From: Bacillota bacterium
GTDB taxonomy: Bacteria > Bacillota > Halanaerobiia > B1SED10-174
Assembly (NCBI GenBank): GCA_007122335.1
Contig: SKTZ01000155.1
Location: 1-36,094 of the forward strand
Reading direction: 5' to 3'
DNA length: 36,094 nt
Positions 15,314 to 22,885 of the stretch are shown here, piece by piece; position 1 is the stretch's first letter, and every line of letters starts with the position of its first letter. The notes beneath the pieces are model-generated. The model had not been told where the DNA came from. It ran no database searches and saw nothing but the letters and a program-made list of their open reading frames with translations. A program made the position numbers and the translations under genes.

Positions 15314-15724
15314 TTACTGGCGAGCTTCCATTAAAGCGTCCTCAATTGCCTTCAGGATAACAATACTGCTGTAGGTAGCACCGGAGATCACATCAACATT
15401 TAAAGATTGATGCTCAATTACCCTATCCAGAATTTCCCCGGCACTGTAACCGGGACCATGGCGGTGGCTTAAAAGTTCGATCCCTGTTACCCTTTCCCCC
15501 TGGACAGTCACTTCTACTTCGGCGGAAACCGGGAACCTGTTGAATTCCCCGGGATAAGATCCGTCCCAAACCGAGGAAAAGTCTATATCCATTATAGGCA
15601 TCTCCAGCAAATCGGACATTCCTTTTTCAATCTGTCTGAAACCCACTACTCCAATAAGGCCTATTGCTACAATAACAATAGCGATAATTACCACCGTATT
15701 AATTAAGCCTTTTTTCTTCGCCAC
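15314..15724 (-). CDS. Membrane-anchored FMN-binding domain protein
   Basis: A 136-residue protein with one N-terminal transmembrane helix (about residues 9-28) after a short basic tail, followed by an FMN-binding domain. The domain ends VDVISGATYSSIVILKAIEDAL, which matches the S/D-G-A-T-x-S/T motif in which a threonine carries covalently bound FMN in NqrC/RnfG-type proteins. It is far shorter than RnfG and resembles stand-alone FMN_bind proteins at the outer face of the membrane. The GTG start at 15724 has a GAGGAG ribosome site. It sits between a flavodoxin and a DUF3795 gene, so a role in extracytoplasmic electron transfer is plausible. No flavin transferase (ApbE) is visible nearby. Confidence 0.85.
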   Translation of the reverse strand: MAKKKGLINTVVIIAIVIVAIGLIGVVGFRQIEKGMSDLLEMPIMDIDFSSVWDGSYPGEFNRFPVSAEVEVTVQGERVTGIELLSHRHGPGYSAGEILDRVIEHQSLNVDVISGATYSSIVILKAIEDALMEARQ

Positions 15725-15774
15725 AATTTTTCTCCTCTCAATTAAATATCAAATAGAAACAACCCAAGGTAAAA

Positions 15775-16242
15775 TTAAAAATGGCTGCTCAGGTTTGCAA
15801 TACATTTTTTGATTGTTTCTTCACGGCTTTTCTCGTTCCAAAAAATAATTTCTTTCTCCCTAACACCGGCTCCCTTATCCTTACAGATTTTTTCCATCTG
15901 GCCTAGGGTTCTGTTACCTCCGGTCCAGGCAAAAGGTAAATGCTTTGTCACAAAAAGGGAAACTTCTTTTCCCTCCAGGGTGGGGATCTGTTTTAGGTAG
16001 GTTTCCATAGCCACCGCAAGGGAAAATGCCTGCACGGGAGATCCAAAAATCACTTCTTCATAACTTTCTACAGCGGGAATATTGATTAACCTGACCTCTT
16101 TGTCTCCCGGTTTTGCTTTCCCCTCTATGGTTACCCTCTCCAGGTTTATTGAATGACCTTTCTGCTCAAGAACTCCCTTTAACCGCGAAGCAACCTCAAA
16201 AGTATTCCCCGTTTTGGAGTAAACAATGATTCCAATATTCAC
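15775..16242 (-). CDS. Flavodoxin-family protein
   Basis: A 155-residue flavodoxin-like protein. The N-terminus IGIIVYSKTGNTFEVASRL is the FMN-phosphate binding loop (S-x-T-G-N-T), and FGSPVQAFSLA and WTGGNRT correspond to the other FMN-binding loops. It is cytosolic and probably transfers electrons or reduces small molecules with FMN. The GTG start at 16242 has a GGAGGAC site. It precedes the FMN-binding membrane protein by about 50 bp, so the two flavoproteins probably share a transcript. It could also be an NADPH-dependent FMN reductase-like protein; the loop pattern favours flavodoxin. Confidence 0.85.
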   Translation of the reverse strand: MNIGIIVYSKTGNTFEVASRLKGVLEQKGHSINLERVTIEGKAKPGDKEVRLINIPAVESYEEVIFGSPVQAFSLAVAMETYLKQIPTLEGKEVSLFVTKHLPFAWTGGNRTLGQMEKICKDKGAGVREKEIIFWNEKSREETIKKCIANLSSHF

Positions 16243-16364
16243 AATTTGTCCTCCTTCAAATCAATTTTGTATTGTCAAAAATTTTGCCTTAAAATATCTT
16301 TAAACTTATATTACCCCGGGTTTTCTAATTAAGATTTGCCACCTCCCCCGAATTCAAAATTTAT

Positions 16365-16468
16365 TTAGCCGGCCCCATTTTCTCCGGTAAGGGGATTAAC
16401 AACCTCACAGGTCACCTTACTTTCAGTCCTGCAATCAGGGGTTTGAGATCTTCAAGGTCGAAATCCAT
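16365..16468 (-). pseudogene. Apparent frameshifted small ORF
   Basis: An ATG at 16468 begins MDFDLEDLKPLIAGLK and stops after 18 codons. The neighbouring frame then continues as RTESKVTCEVVNPLTGENG to a TAA at 16365. Joined by a one-base shift near 16430, the two make a plausible 34-residue peptide that reads better than either frame alone. This may be a decayed gene or a base-calling error. The family is not identified, and the surrounding 100-250 bp contain nothing else I can name. Confidence 0.3.
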
Positions 16469-16503
16469 AAATTAATTCAATTCTCCGCCTTCCCACTCCA
16501 GCT

Positions 16504-16653
16504 CTAATCACTCCGAAACAATAAATCTGCCTCCAGGGTTCTTGGGCCTCCCGATTCATCAATCGTTAGTAGCACTTCCCCCAATGCCACCAATAATTTT
16601 TCTCCATCCTTCTTCCAGGAGAACTTATTACCTATTAGCTCATATGACCCCAA
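16504..16653 (-). CDS. Possible 49-residue protein
   Basis: An open frame from a TTG at 16653 to a TAG at 16504. The translation contains SYELIGNKFSWKKDGEKLLV and then LGEVLLTIDESGGPRT, which has the alternating strand-like composition of a real small beta-protein rather than noise. An AAGGG lies about 13 bases before the TTG, which is weak support. No family is recognised. It may be one of a series of small genes, or the tail of a broken gene, in the 16365-16970 stretch. Confidence 0.35.
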   Translation of the reverse strand: MGSYELIGNKFSWKKDGEKLLVALGEVLLTIDESGGPRTLEADLLFRSD

Positions 16654-16717
16654 CCCGGAATTTCTGCCCTTAGGGGATTAAATTTTCCCGGGCTCAGTTA
16701 AGGTAAACTGAAAGCAG

Positions 16718-16867
16718 CTAAATTTCCCTTACTTCCTCCTCATCTCCGGGAGTTCCATAACCTGCCTCAACCTTCCTCCCGAGGGAGTGGGTTGCAATGG
16801 CCTCCGCCCCTTTGTTGCAGTGACCATTGCATCCACAAGCCTTTTCCACCAGCAGATAACCACACAT
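16718..16867 (-). CDS. Small Cys-rich protein or frameshifted tail of the preceding gene
   Basis: A 49-residue frame from an ATG at 16867 to a TAG at 16718. It begins MCGYLLVEKACGCNGHCNKG and ends with a strongly acidic DEEEVREI. The cysteines at 2, 11, 13 and 17 could bind a metal. The ribosome site is poor. The frame overlaps the distal part of the gene that starts at 16970, whose own C-terminal third (WLSAGGKGLWMQWSLQQRGG) looks unlike a real protein. The simplest reading is that a one-base shift near 16870 split a single gene of about 83 residues. Confidence 0.4.
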   Translation of the reverse strand: MCGYLLVEKACGCNGHCNKGAEAIATHSLGRKVEAGYGTPGDEEEVREI

Positions 16868-16970
16868 GCTTCAGGAAAAACTTCTTTGTTCCCCTTCCCA
16901 TCACTAAAGCAACCTCAAGAAAAGTGGGGCTTTCTTTAAAGTAATCCGGGACACTCTCTATCTTAACCAT
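16767..16970 (-). CDS. Small hypothetical protein, probably frameshifted near its middle
   Basis: The ATG at 16970 overlaps the TAA stop of the upstream membrane gene by one base (TAATG), which points to translational coupling and a genuine start. The first 33 residues (KIESVPDYFKESPTFLEVAL and following) look like protein. After about residue 33 the composition turns unnatural in this frame, while the frame that starts at 16867 carries a sensible Cys-rich continuation. The intact ancestor would have run from 16970 to 16718. No family is recognised. Confidence 0.45.
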   Translation of the reverse strand: MVKIESVPDYFKESPTFLEVALVMGRGTKKFFLKHVWLSAGGKGLWMQWSLQQRGGGHCNPLPREEG

Positions 16971-17218
16971 TATCTATTCTTTGTAACCGCACCGAGAATA
17001 ATCCCGAAACCCGCCCCAACTGCTCCGCTAACCAGAATTCTCTGTCTGATCTGTCCAATCCCCGTTACATATTCTCTTATTTCATCAAGAAAATCCTGAG
17101 GCGGATTGATTAAATTACCCAGGGGTACAAACTCTCCGCCAACACGCCCAAAGATGATATAGCCCACGACTAATCCTATAAATCCCAAAACAATACCATA
17201 AATAACTAATTTAGACAT
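16970..17218 (-). CDS. Small membrane protein with two hydrophobic ends
   Basis: An 82-residue protein. The ATG at 17218 has an AGAGGTGAT ribosome site. A hydrophobic helix covers residues about 4-24 (LVIYGIVLGFIGLVVGYIIF). A polar central section (about 30-58) follows, then a glycine-rich C-terminal hydrophobic segment (LVSGAVGAGFGIILGAV). This arrangement would place the centre outside the cytosol and both ends inside. No known family is recognised. The stop codon overlaps the start of the next small gene, so they form a two-gene unit. Confidence 0.7.
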   Translation of the reverse strand: MSKLVIYGIVLGFIGLVVGYIIFGRVGGEFVPLGNLINPPQDFLDEIREYVTGIGQIRQRILVSGAVGAGFGIILGAVTKNR

Positions 17219-17361
17219 ATTTATCACCTCTATTCTTTTTCCTATTTTCAAAAATTTTAGCCTTAATCATTTGCTTCTTTTTCATCACCTTTTTTGTCAC
17301 CCCTTCTCATTGTCAACAGCAGTCCCAAAATTCTCTTCATTGATTTTACTTCTATCTAAGT

Positions 17362-17505
17362 TTATAATCTTCTACCTTGAAGCAATTGCACTACAATCAC
17401 AACCAGCGCAACTACCAATAGAATGTGTACCAATCCCCCACCGGTAGTTGTTAAAAAACCCAGCAACCATAAGATCACAAGAACAACAGCAATTGTCCAT
17501 AACAT
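17362..17505 (-). CDS. lmo0937 family mini membrane protein
   Basis: A 47-residue protein starting MLWTIAVVLVILWLLGFLTT, then GGGLVHILLVVALVVIVVQLL, and ending with a basic GRRL. The MLWTIA start, the central G-x-x-x-H-I-L-L segment and the two hydrophobic helices are diagnostic of the lmo0937 family of tiny membrane proteins that are widespread in Bacillota and Proteobacteria and often linked to stress. The ribosome site GGAGGTG is strong. The function is unknown. Confidence 0.88.
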   Translation of the reverse strand: MLWTIAVVLVILWLLGFLTTTGGGLVHILLVVALVVIVVQLLQGRRL

Positions 17506-17529
17506 TTATTTTCACCTCCTCCGTTTGTG

Positions 17530-17693
17530 TGATTGCAAAGGGGTTCACAGAAAGCCCAATTGTTCACATTAATTTTCAACCACATTTCAAATACATAGAA
17601 CTCATCAGGTTCATTTTGGTCTCTAACAACACACGACCAGCTACAGGAAACAAAATATTCCTCTAAAAAACCCGGAGTAAAAACTCCTCGCAT
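17530..17693 (-). pseudogene. Remnant of an antibiotic-biosynthesis-monooxygenase (ABM) domain
   Basis: The minus-strand frame contains VVRDQNEPDEFYVFEMW, close to the central strand of ABM-type mini proteins (dimeric alpha-beta barrel, e.g. YgiN-like quinol monooxygenases), which commonly reads RDQ-x-x-P-x-x-F-V-x-x-E-x-W. Both sides lose the pattern: the upstream residues do not form the expected N-terminal strand, and downstream the frame runs into the start of the lmo0937 gene. I read it as a decayed fragment rather than a gene. It has no ribosome site. Confidence 0.4.
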
Positions 17694-17754
17694 AATTTTT
17701 ACGCTTCGTTTTTGGGTTTATTCCCCTGAAAAATTTTTCTTAATTTTCTCCTCC

Positions 17755-18411
17755 CTAAAGTTTCATTAATTCCTCTCTTACCTCCCGGGGAGTTTTTTCC
17801 AGGGCATAGCGAAACAAGACCCGGGGTAAATCGTTTACATTGTTTTTTAAGTATAAATATATCTCCTCAGGATAGCTTAAATAGGCGTATTTCAAAAGCC
17901 AGCCAACCCCTTTTTGGACATGATATTCGGGGTCATTTTTCAGGCTTTCAACTACCAGCATTACCTTTTCCAGGGGATAGTTGACTCGAAAACTTCTCCC
18001 TGATTCCAGTAGGGAAACTGGAGCAGCCCTTCTTACGTAGGTCCCGCTTGATTCTGTCCATTCAAGAACTTTGGAAAACAACCGGGGGTGTTTTTCTACC
18101 ATCGGATTTAAAACCCGGTAGCAAAAAACATCGCACTGTCCCCAGCTTTTTATGTAATTATGTAACCATTTTTCATAATAGGGAATGTATTCAAGTTGAA
18201 AAACCTTTTTCTTTTTTATCCAGGTGGTTACCAGCCAGAAAAGACTCCAATCTCCCCGGGAAACTAGATAATCGAATGTTTCGATTAATTGATCATTTTC
18301 CCCAGGAAGAATTGGGTAAATCCTCCGAGAAATCTTATCCATTGCCTGGGAATTTTCAGGATCGAGTTTTTCCAATTCCTCCCTGATTAACTTCAGGATC
18401 TTTTGTTCCAA
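17755..18411 (-). CDS. AlkD-like DNA alkylation repair protein
   Basis: A 218-residue all-helical HEAT-like protein of the DNA alkylation repair family. AlkD-type glycosylases remove positively charged alkylated bases such as 3- and 7-methylpurines without flipping the base. The C-terminal half has YVRRAAPVSLLESGR, then VQKGVGWLLKYAYLSYPEEI and PRVLFRYALEKTP, the family's most conserved stretches. The TTG at 18411 has GGGAGG eight bases upstream. It is the first minus-strand gene at the divergence point with purC. It is about 20 residues shorter than Bacillus AlkD but not obviously truncated. It may act together with the Fpg-like protein encoded at 28140-28970. Confidence 0.82.
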   Translation of the reverse strand: MEQKILKLIREELEKLDPENSQAMDKISRRIYPILPGENDQLIETFDYLVSRGDWSLFWLVTTWIKKKKVFQLEYIPYYEKWLHNYIKSWGQCDVFCYRVLNPMVEKHPRLFSKVLEWTESSGTYVRRAAPVSLLESGRSFRVNYPLEKVMLVVESLKNDPEYHVQKGVGWLLKYAYLSYPEEIYLYLKNNVNDLPRVLFRYALEKTPREVREELMKL

Positions 18412-18788
18412 GTGATAGTACCTCCCTTAAAATTTGAGGCTACAGGGTTAAAATCAATTTTTGTGTTGACATTTGAAAGTTTAGTTTTCCCATTTAATTC
18501 AATTTTGTGGGTTTCTTTGCTTAATTATATCCCTTTTTCAATCTTAATTCAATGAAATGATGAAGGGTAATCTCCCTAAAAAAAATTTCCTTCTTTTATT
18601 AGAAGGATCCAGCTTTTATTCCCGTTGATATAATAAGTTTTTAGGAAAAAATTATAATATTTCAAGGGAAAACCCCCTGCCTGGCGAATAAAAAATTGTA
18701 CCCCGTAATATAAGTTTTAATCCCAGGGTAGAACTATTCGAAGAAATTTTTATCTTGTTTTAATCAAAACCTTAAAAGGAGTGGGAAG
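18412..18788. other. Divergent intergenic region between alkD-like gene and purC
   Basis: An A/T-rich gap of 377 bp with no convincing ORF. Two TATAAT hexamers on the plus strand (18629-18634 and 18653-18658) could be -10 boxes for purC, but neither has a good -35 at standard spacing. I see no purine or PRPP riboswitch pattern. The purC ribosome site (AAAAGGAG) lies at its right end. Confidence 0.4.
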
Positions 18789-19478
18789 ATGGAAGTGATT
18801 TACAGGGGAAAAACCAAGGACGTTTACGAAAAGGGAGATGGAAATTATCTTTTAAAATTTAAAGATGATGTAACGGGAACCGATGGGGTTTTTGATCCGG
18901 GAGCCAATACCGTTGGTTTATCAATCGAAGGCGCCGGAAAAGCTGGTTTAAGGCTCACCAAGTTTTTCTTTGAAAAAATCAATTCTGCGGGAATTCCCAC
19001 CCACTTTGTTGATGCGGATATTAAAAATTCCACCATGACGGTAAAACCTGCCCGGGTTTTCGGTGAAGGAGTAGAGGTAATAATCCGGTATAGGGCGGTA
19101 GGGAGTTTCTATAGAAGGTACGGCAGGTACTGCACTGAAGGCCAGAAGCTCGATTCTTACGTGGAAGTTACCTTAAAAGATGATGACCGGAATGATCCTT
19201 TAATCACTGACGACGCCCTGGAAATGCTGGATATAATGGACAAGGAAGAATACCAGGTTTTAAAGGAACTCACCCAAAAAATTGGAGCAATTGTCAAGGA
19301 AGAACTGGCCAAAAAAGACCTGGAACTATACGACATTAAGTTTGAATTTGGCAGGATTGGTCCAGAAGGTACGATTGCCTTGATCGACGAAATTTCGGGA
19401 GGAAACATGCGGGCTTTTAAAGGGGAACGTCAGGTAGAACCCCTGGAGCTAGAGGAAATAATGCTGAGTGACGCTTAA
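18789..19478 (+). CDS. purC: Phosphoribosylaminoimidazole-succinocarboxamide synthase
   Basis: SAICAR synthetase catalyses the ATP-dependent joining of aspartate to carboxyaminoimidazole ribotide, the eighth step of purine synthesis in bacteria. The 229-residue chain has the expected start YRGKTKDVYEKGDG (ATP-binding loop), VIIRYRAVGSFYRRYG, SYVEVTLKDDDRNDPLI (K-D-D-x-x-x-D-P substrate site), YDIKFEFG and IDEISGGNMR (D-E-I metal/ATP site). The length is normal for the short bacterial form. The ATG has an AAAAGGAG site. The gene is isolated from other pur genes here, with 280 bp before the transporter operon. A nearby glyA homologue supplies one-carbon units in principle. Confidence 0.95.
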   Translation: MEVIYRGKTKDVYEKGDGNYLLKFKDDVTGTDGVFDPGANTVGLSIEGAGKAGLRLTKFFFEKINSAGIPTHFVDADIKNSTMTVKPARVFGEGVEVIIRYRAVGSFYRRYGRYCTEGQKLDSYVEVTLKDDDRNDPLITDDALEMLDIMDKEEYQVLKELTQKIGAIVKEELAKKDLELYDIKFEFGRIGPEGTIALIDEISGGNMRAFKGERQVEPLELEEIMLSDA

Positions 19479-19759
19479 GAACAATCCCAACTAAAAAACT
19501 CCAACTTATTCAATTGGGCTTCCTTATTTTTCGAGACTTTTCTCAGTCCCAAAAAAAAGGAGCCCATCTTTATTTTCTTCCTTTTCAAAATCTTCGCTTT
19601 ATTAACAATATTCTGATTTTTTGGCAGGATTTTACCAAACCCTGTCGAAATATTCATTTACCGCTAGACTGGCAGAAAATTAATTCTCTAAACTAACAAG
19701 CTGGTTCCTCAGGAAAACATATGTCCGTCTGCGGCAATAAATAAAAGGAGGAGATTTTG

Positions 19760-20893
19760 TTGGCCAAGAAAATGCGTCTTGTTTTGATCCTGCTAGCCTT
19801 CCTTTTGGTTTTCTCGGGGACCAGTTTTGCTGATGAAGTACCCATTGGGGTTTATGAGCCCCTAACCGGTCCCATGGCAGCAGGAGGGCAGATGACACTG
19901 GAGGGAATCAGGCTTGCCCATGAATTGTATCCTACTGTCCTTGGAAAAGAGGTCCGCCTTTTTGTCGAAGATAACAAAACCGACAAGGCAGAAGCAGCGT
20001 TAACAGTAAGTCGTTTGATTGAGCTGCGTAATGTTGTGGCCATTGTAGGAACCTACGGGAGTTCACTCGCCATGTCCGGAGGTCCTGTTGCTGAAACTGC
20101 CGGCATTCCTGTAATGGGATGCTCTCCCACCCACCCCCTGGTTACCCAGGGCAATGACTACTATTTCCGGGCCTGCTTTATTGACCCCTTCCAGGGTTAT
20201 ATCATGGCAACCTATGCGTACGAAACACTCGGTGCTCGCAAAGTTGCTATTCTCCAGGATATTGCCCAGGATTACAGTGTAGGTCTGGCCCACTTCTTCC
20301 GGCAGGCTTTTGTTGAACTAACCGGGGATCCGACCTCCGTCGTGGGCATGTCTTCCTACCAGACTCTTGATACTGACTTTACCGCTCAGCTGACCTACCT
20401 GCGGGGCCTAGATCCTGATGCCATTTTTGCTCCCGGGTACTATGGAGACGTGGCACTTCTGGTTACTCAAGCCAGGGAACTGGGTATTGGTGTTCCCTTC
20501 CTCGGTGGGGATGCCTGTGAAGCTCCCGAATTTATTGAAATCGGGGGAGCCTACGTGGAAGGCGTAGCCATCAGCACCCACTACAGCGCGGATGCTCCCG
20601 TAACAGATGAGTCTTCCAAGTTCGTAGCCGCCTTTATCGAAAAATATGGCCATAGCCCCAGCGCCTTCGCAGCCCTGGGCTACGATGCTTATCGCTTGAT
20701 CCTGGATGCCATTGAAAGAGCGGGATCTACCGATCCCGGGGCAATTAGGGATGCGCTCGCTGAAACCTACCGGTTTGAAGGTGCAACCGGTTATATCACC
20801 ATGGATGAAGACGGAAACGCCGTTAAGACCGGAGTAATTCTGGAAGTAAAAGATGGCGAATTCGTATATGGCGGCTCAGTAGAACCCAGGTAA
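19760..20893 (+). CDS. livK: Branched-chain amino-acid-type ABC transporter substrate-binding protein
   Basis: A 377-residue extracytoplasmic binding protein of the Leu/Ile/Val-binding (type I periplasmic) family. A signal peptide (residues 1-22, ending SGTSFA before DEV) is followed by PIGVYEPLTGPMAAGGQMTLEGIRLA and the ADNKTD-like EDNKTD region. The ALTVSRLIE and VVAIVGTYGSS segments match the ligand-binding fold. There is no lipobox cysteine, unusual for a monoderm. Two TTG codons (19757, 19760) follow an AGGAGGAG site; 19760 has the better spacing, and an ATG at 19772 is too far. The ligand cannot be read; family members bind branched-chain amino acids, urea, amides and other small polar molecules. 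It starts the livKHMGF operon. Confidence 0.92.
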   Translation: MAKKMRLVLILLAFLLVFSGTSFADEVPIGVYEPLTGPMAAGGQMTLEGIRLAHELYPTVLGKEVRLFVEDNKTDKAEAALTVSRLIELRNVVAIVGTYGSSLAMSGGPVAETAGIPVMGCSPTHPLVTQGNDYYFRACFIDPFQGYIMATYAYETLGARKVAILQDIAQDYSVGLAHFFRQAFVELTGDPTSVVGMSSYQTLDTDFTAQLTYLRGLDPDAIFAPGYYGDVALLVTQARELGIGVPFLGGDACEAPEFIEIGGAYVEGVAISTHYSADAPVTDESSKFVAAFIEKYGHSPSAFAALGYDAYRLILDAIERAGSTDPGAIRDALAETYRFEGATGYITMDEDGNAVKTGVILEVKDGEFVYGGSVEPR

Positions 20894-20920
20894 AACCCAC
20901 ATCAGAAGGGAGTTGTTGGT

Positions 20921-21820
20921 ATGACTCTTACCCATTTCTTTCAACATCTCGCCAATGCGGTTTACCTGGGGTCACTTTACGCACTGATTGCAATAGGCTA
21001 TACAATGGTCTACGGTATTCTGCGGTTAATCAATTTCGCCCACGGCGAGTTGTTGATTGTTGGTGCATTCATCGCTTATTACGGAATCCTTATTTTTCAC
21101 TTACCCTGGTGGCTTTCCTTCATTATCGCGATCGCACTAGGAGCTCTAGTAGGGATGAGTCTGGAAAGAGTGGCTTACCGACCTCTCCGAGAGCGTGGGG
21201 CTCCAAGAATTTCTCTTCTCGTATCGGCAATTGGGGCCTCCTTTTTTCTGCAGAATCTGGGTCTAGTAATAATTGGGGGGCGGCACAAATCATTTTACCG
21301 CCCTCCTTTCTTTGCTCAGACCCTGCAGTTAGGTGATGTCACTGTAATGAATTTCCTTTTCATTCTCCCCATAATTACTATTATCATTCTGGGAATTGTT
21401 TTTCTCCTGGTATATCGTTCAAAAACGGGGATGGCCATGCGGGCTCTTGCCAAAGATTATCCTACAGCGCGCCTGATGGGAATTAACATTAACCGGATCA
21501 TTGCCTATACTTTTGCTCTCGGATCAGCCCTCGCAGCAATCGGGGGGATTATGTATGCCCTCCGTTATCCAGCCATTCACCCTTTGGCGGGAGTTCTCCC
21601 CGGACTGAAATGTTTTATTGCAGCAGTTGTCGGGGGGATTGGTAATGTGCCCGGGGCGGTTCTCGGGGGTTTCATCCTGGGGATGCTGGAAATAATGGGG
21701 ATTGCCTTTTTCCCACACCTTGCTGGTTATCGGGATGCTATAGCCTTCATTGTCCTGATTATTATTCTTTCCTTCAAGCCAACAGGGTTGCTGGGAGAAC
21801 AAGTTGTGGAGAAGGTGTAG
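20921..21820 (+). CDS. livH: Branched-chain amino-acid-type ABC permease LivH
   Basis: A 299-residue inner-membrane permease with about eight hydrophobic segments. It starts with the typical LANAVYLGSLYALIAIGYTM and VYGILRLINFAHGEL, and contains MRALAKDYPTARLMGININ (the coupling helix that contacts the ATPases), then GLKCFIAAVVGGIGNVPGAV, a hallmark of LivH. It pairs with LivM to form the transmembrane channel. The ATG has an AAGGGAG-type site, 27 bp after livK. It is three bases from livM, so co-translation is likely. Confidence 0.93.
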   Translation: MTLTHFFQHLANAVYLGSLYALIAIGYTMVYGILRLINFAHGELLIVGAFIAYYGILIFHLPWWLSFIIAIALGALVGMSLERVAYRPLRERGAPRISLLVSAIGASFFLQNLGLVIIGGRHKSFYRPPFFAQTLQLGDVTVMNFLFILPIITIIILGIVFLLVYRSKTGMAMRALAKDYPTARLMGININRIIAYTFALGSALAAIGGIMYALRYPAIHPLAGVLPGLKCFIAAVVGGIGNVPGAVLGGFILGMLEIMGIAFFPHLAGYRDAIAFIVLIIILSFKPTGLLGEQVVEKV

Positions 21821-21823
21821 CCT

Positions 21824-22885
21824 ATGACCAAACAGCGAAAACTAATTCTTCTTGTTGGAGCATTGATTGTCAGCAGTTTTTTGATTTATGCTAATTTTTT
21901 CTTTGATCCCTACGTACTCAGGATTCTAAACCTGATAGCGATTTACATGAGTGCTGCTCTTGGGTTAAGCCTGATCAACGGCTTTACAGGCCAGTTTTCC
22001 CTCGGAATAGCCGGGTTCATGGCTGTGGGTGGTTATGCAGCCTCTCTTTTAACTCTACCCATTTCTGTAAAAGAGTCAATATTTTTTATCAGGCCCCTGA
22101 TCTGGCCCTTTAACAGTCTCGAGCTTCCCTTCATCGTTGGGATCCTGTTTGCTGCTGTCATGACGGCCATATTTAGCTTCCTTATCGGCTTTCCCGTTCT
22201 TCGCCTGCGGGGTGATTACCTGGCCATAGCCACCCTGGGCTTTTCAGAGGTTATTCGGGTGGTTTCAACCAATACGATTACCATCACCAACGGAGCCCTG
22301 GGCTTGAAGGGGATTCCAGCCTTCACCAATATCTGGTGGTCCTTCGGTTTTGCCGGCTTCTCCCTTTTTGTCATCTGGCGGCTGATAAACAGCAGTTATG
22401 GGCGGGCTTTCAAAGCAATTCGGGATAATGAAATGGCTGCAGAAGCCATGGGAATTGCCCTATTCAAAAACAAACTGCTCGCTTTTGTTATCGGTTCGAC
22501 GCTTGCAGGTATAGCCGGCGCATTGCTGGCTCACCTCCTGACCGCAATCGACCCCGCTATGTTCAGGTTCTTCCTCACATTCAATGTTCTGTTGATGATT
22601 GTCCTCGGGGGTATGGGCAGCATTACTGGAGCAGTCCTCGGCGCGACTATAGTAACCTTTTTATTTGAATTTCTGAGGTACCTGGATTCCCCTATGGAAT
22701 GGGGTTTCATTACAATTCCTGGAGCTCCCGGGTTGCGTATGGTAATTTTCTCCACCCTTCTAATTATCATGATCCTTTTCCGAAGGCAGGGGTTAATGGG
22801 CGACCGGGAACTGAGTTTGGCCTGGATTGAAAAAAGTTTCTCCAGGATCTTCCACAGAAGGGGTGGTGGAAATGGCAATTCTTAA
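21824..22885 (+). CDS. livM: Branched-chain amino-acid-type ABC permease LivM
   Basis: A 353-residue permease, the LivH partner. Landmarks are ALGLSLINGFTGQFSLG, then RLRGDYLAIATLGFSEVIRV (conserved LivM segment), FKAIRDNEMAAEAMGI (ATPase-coupling helix) and LLMIVLGGMGSITGAVLGA. About ten hydrophobic segments are present. It begins three bases after livH, and its last 14 bases overlap the livG start, a compact operon layout. The C-terminus is basic (KSFSRIFHRRGGG). Substrate choice lies mostly with the binding protein. Confidence 0.93.
   Translation: MTKQRKLILLVGALIVSSFLIYANFFFDPYVLRILNLIAIYMSAALGLSLINGFTGQFSLGIAGFMAVGGYAASLLTLPISVKESIFFIRPLIWPFNSLELPFIVGILFAAVMTAIFSFLIGFPVLRLRGDYLAIATLGFSEVIRVVSTNTITITNGALGLKGIPAFTNIWWSFGFAGFSLFVIWRLINSSYGRAFKAIRDNEMAAEAMGIALFKNKLLAFVIGSTLAGIAGALLAHLLTAIDPAMFRFFLTFNVLLMIVLGGMGSITGAVLGATIVTFLFEFLRYLDSPMEWGFITIPGAPGLRMVIFSTLLIIMILFRRQGLMGDRELSLAWIEKSFSRIFHRRGGGNGNS

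Noticed and set aside
17528-17549. TGTGA and TCACA half-sites near the lmo0937 gene, as a second CRP-like operator
   Set aside because: The half-sites are 12 bases apart rather than six, so the dyad does not fit.
18466-18471. TTGACA as a -35 box upstream of purC
   Set aside because: No acceptable -10 hexamer at 16-18 bp, and it is more than 300 bp from purC.
18412-18788. Purine-type riboswitch before purC
   Set aside because: The conserved loop and junction sequences of purine and PRPP riboswitches are absent.
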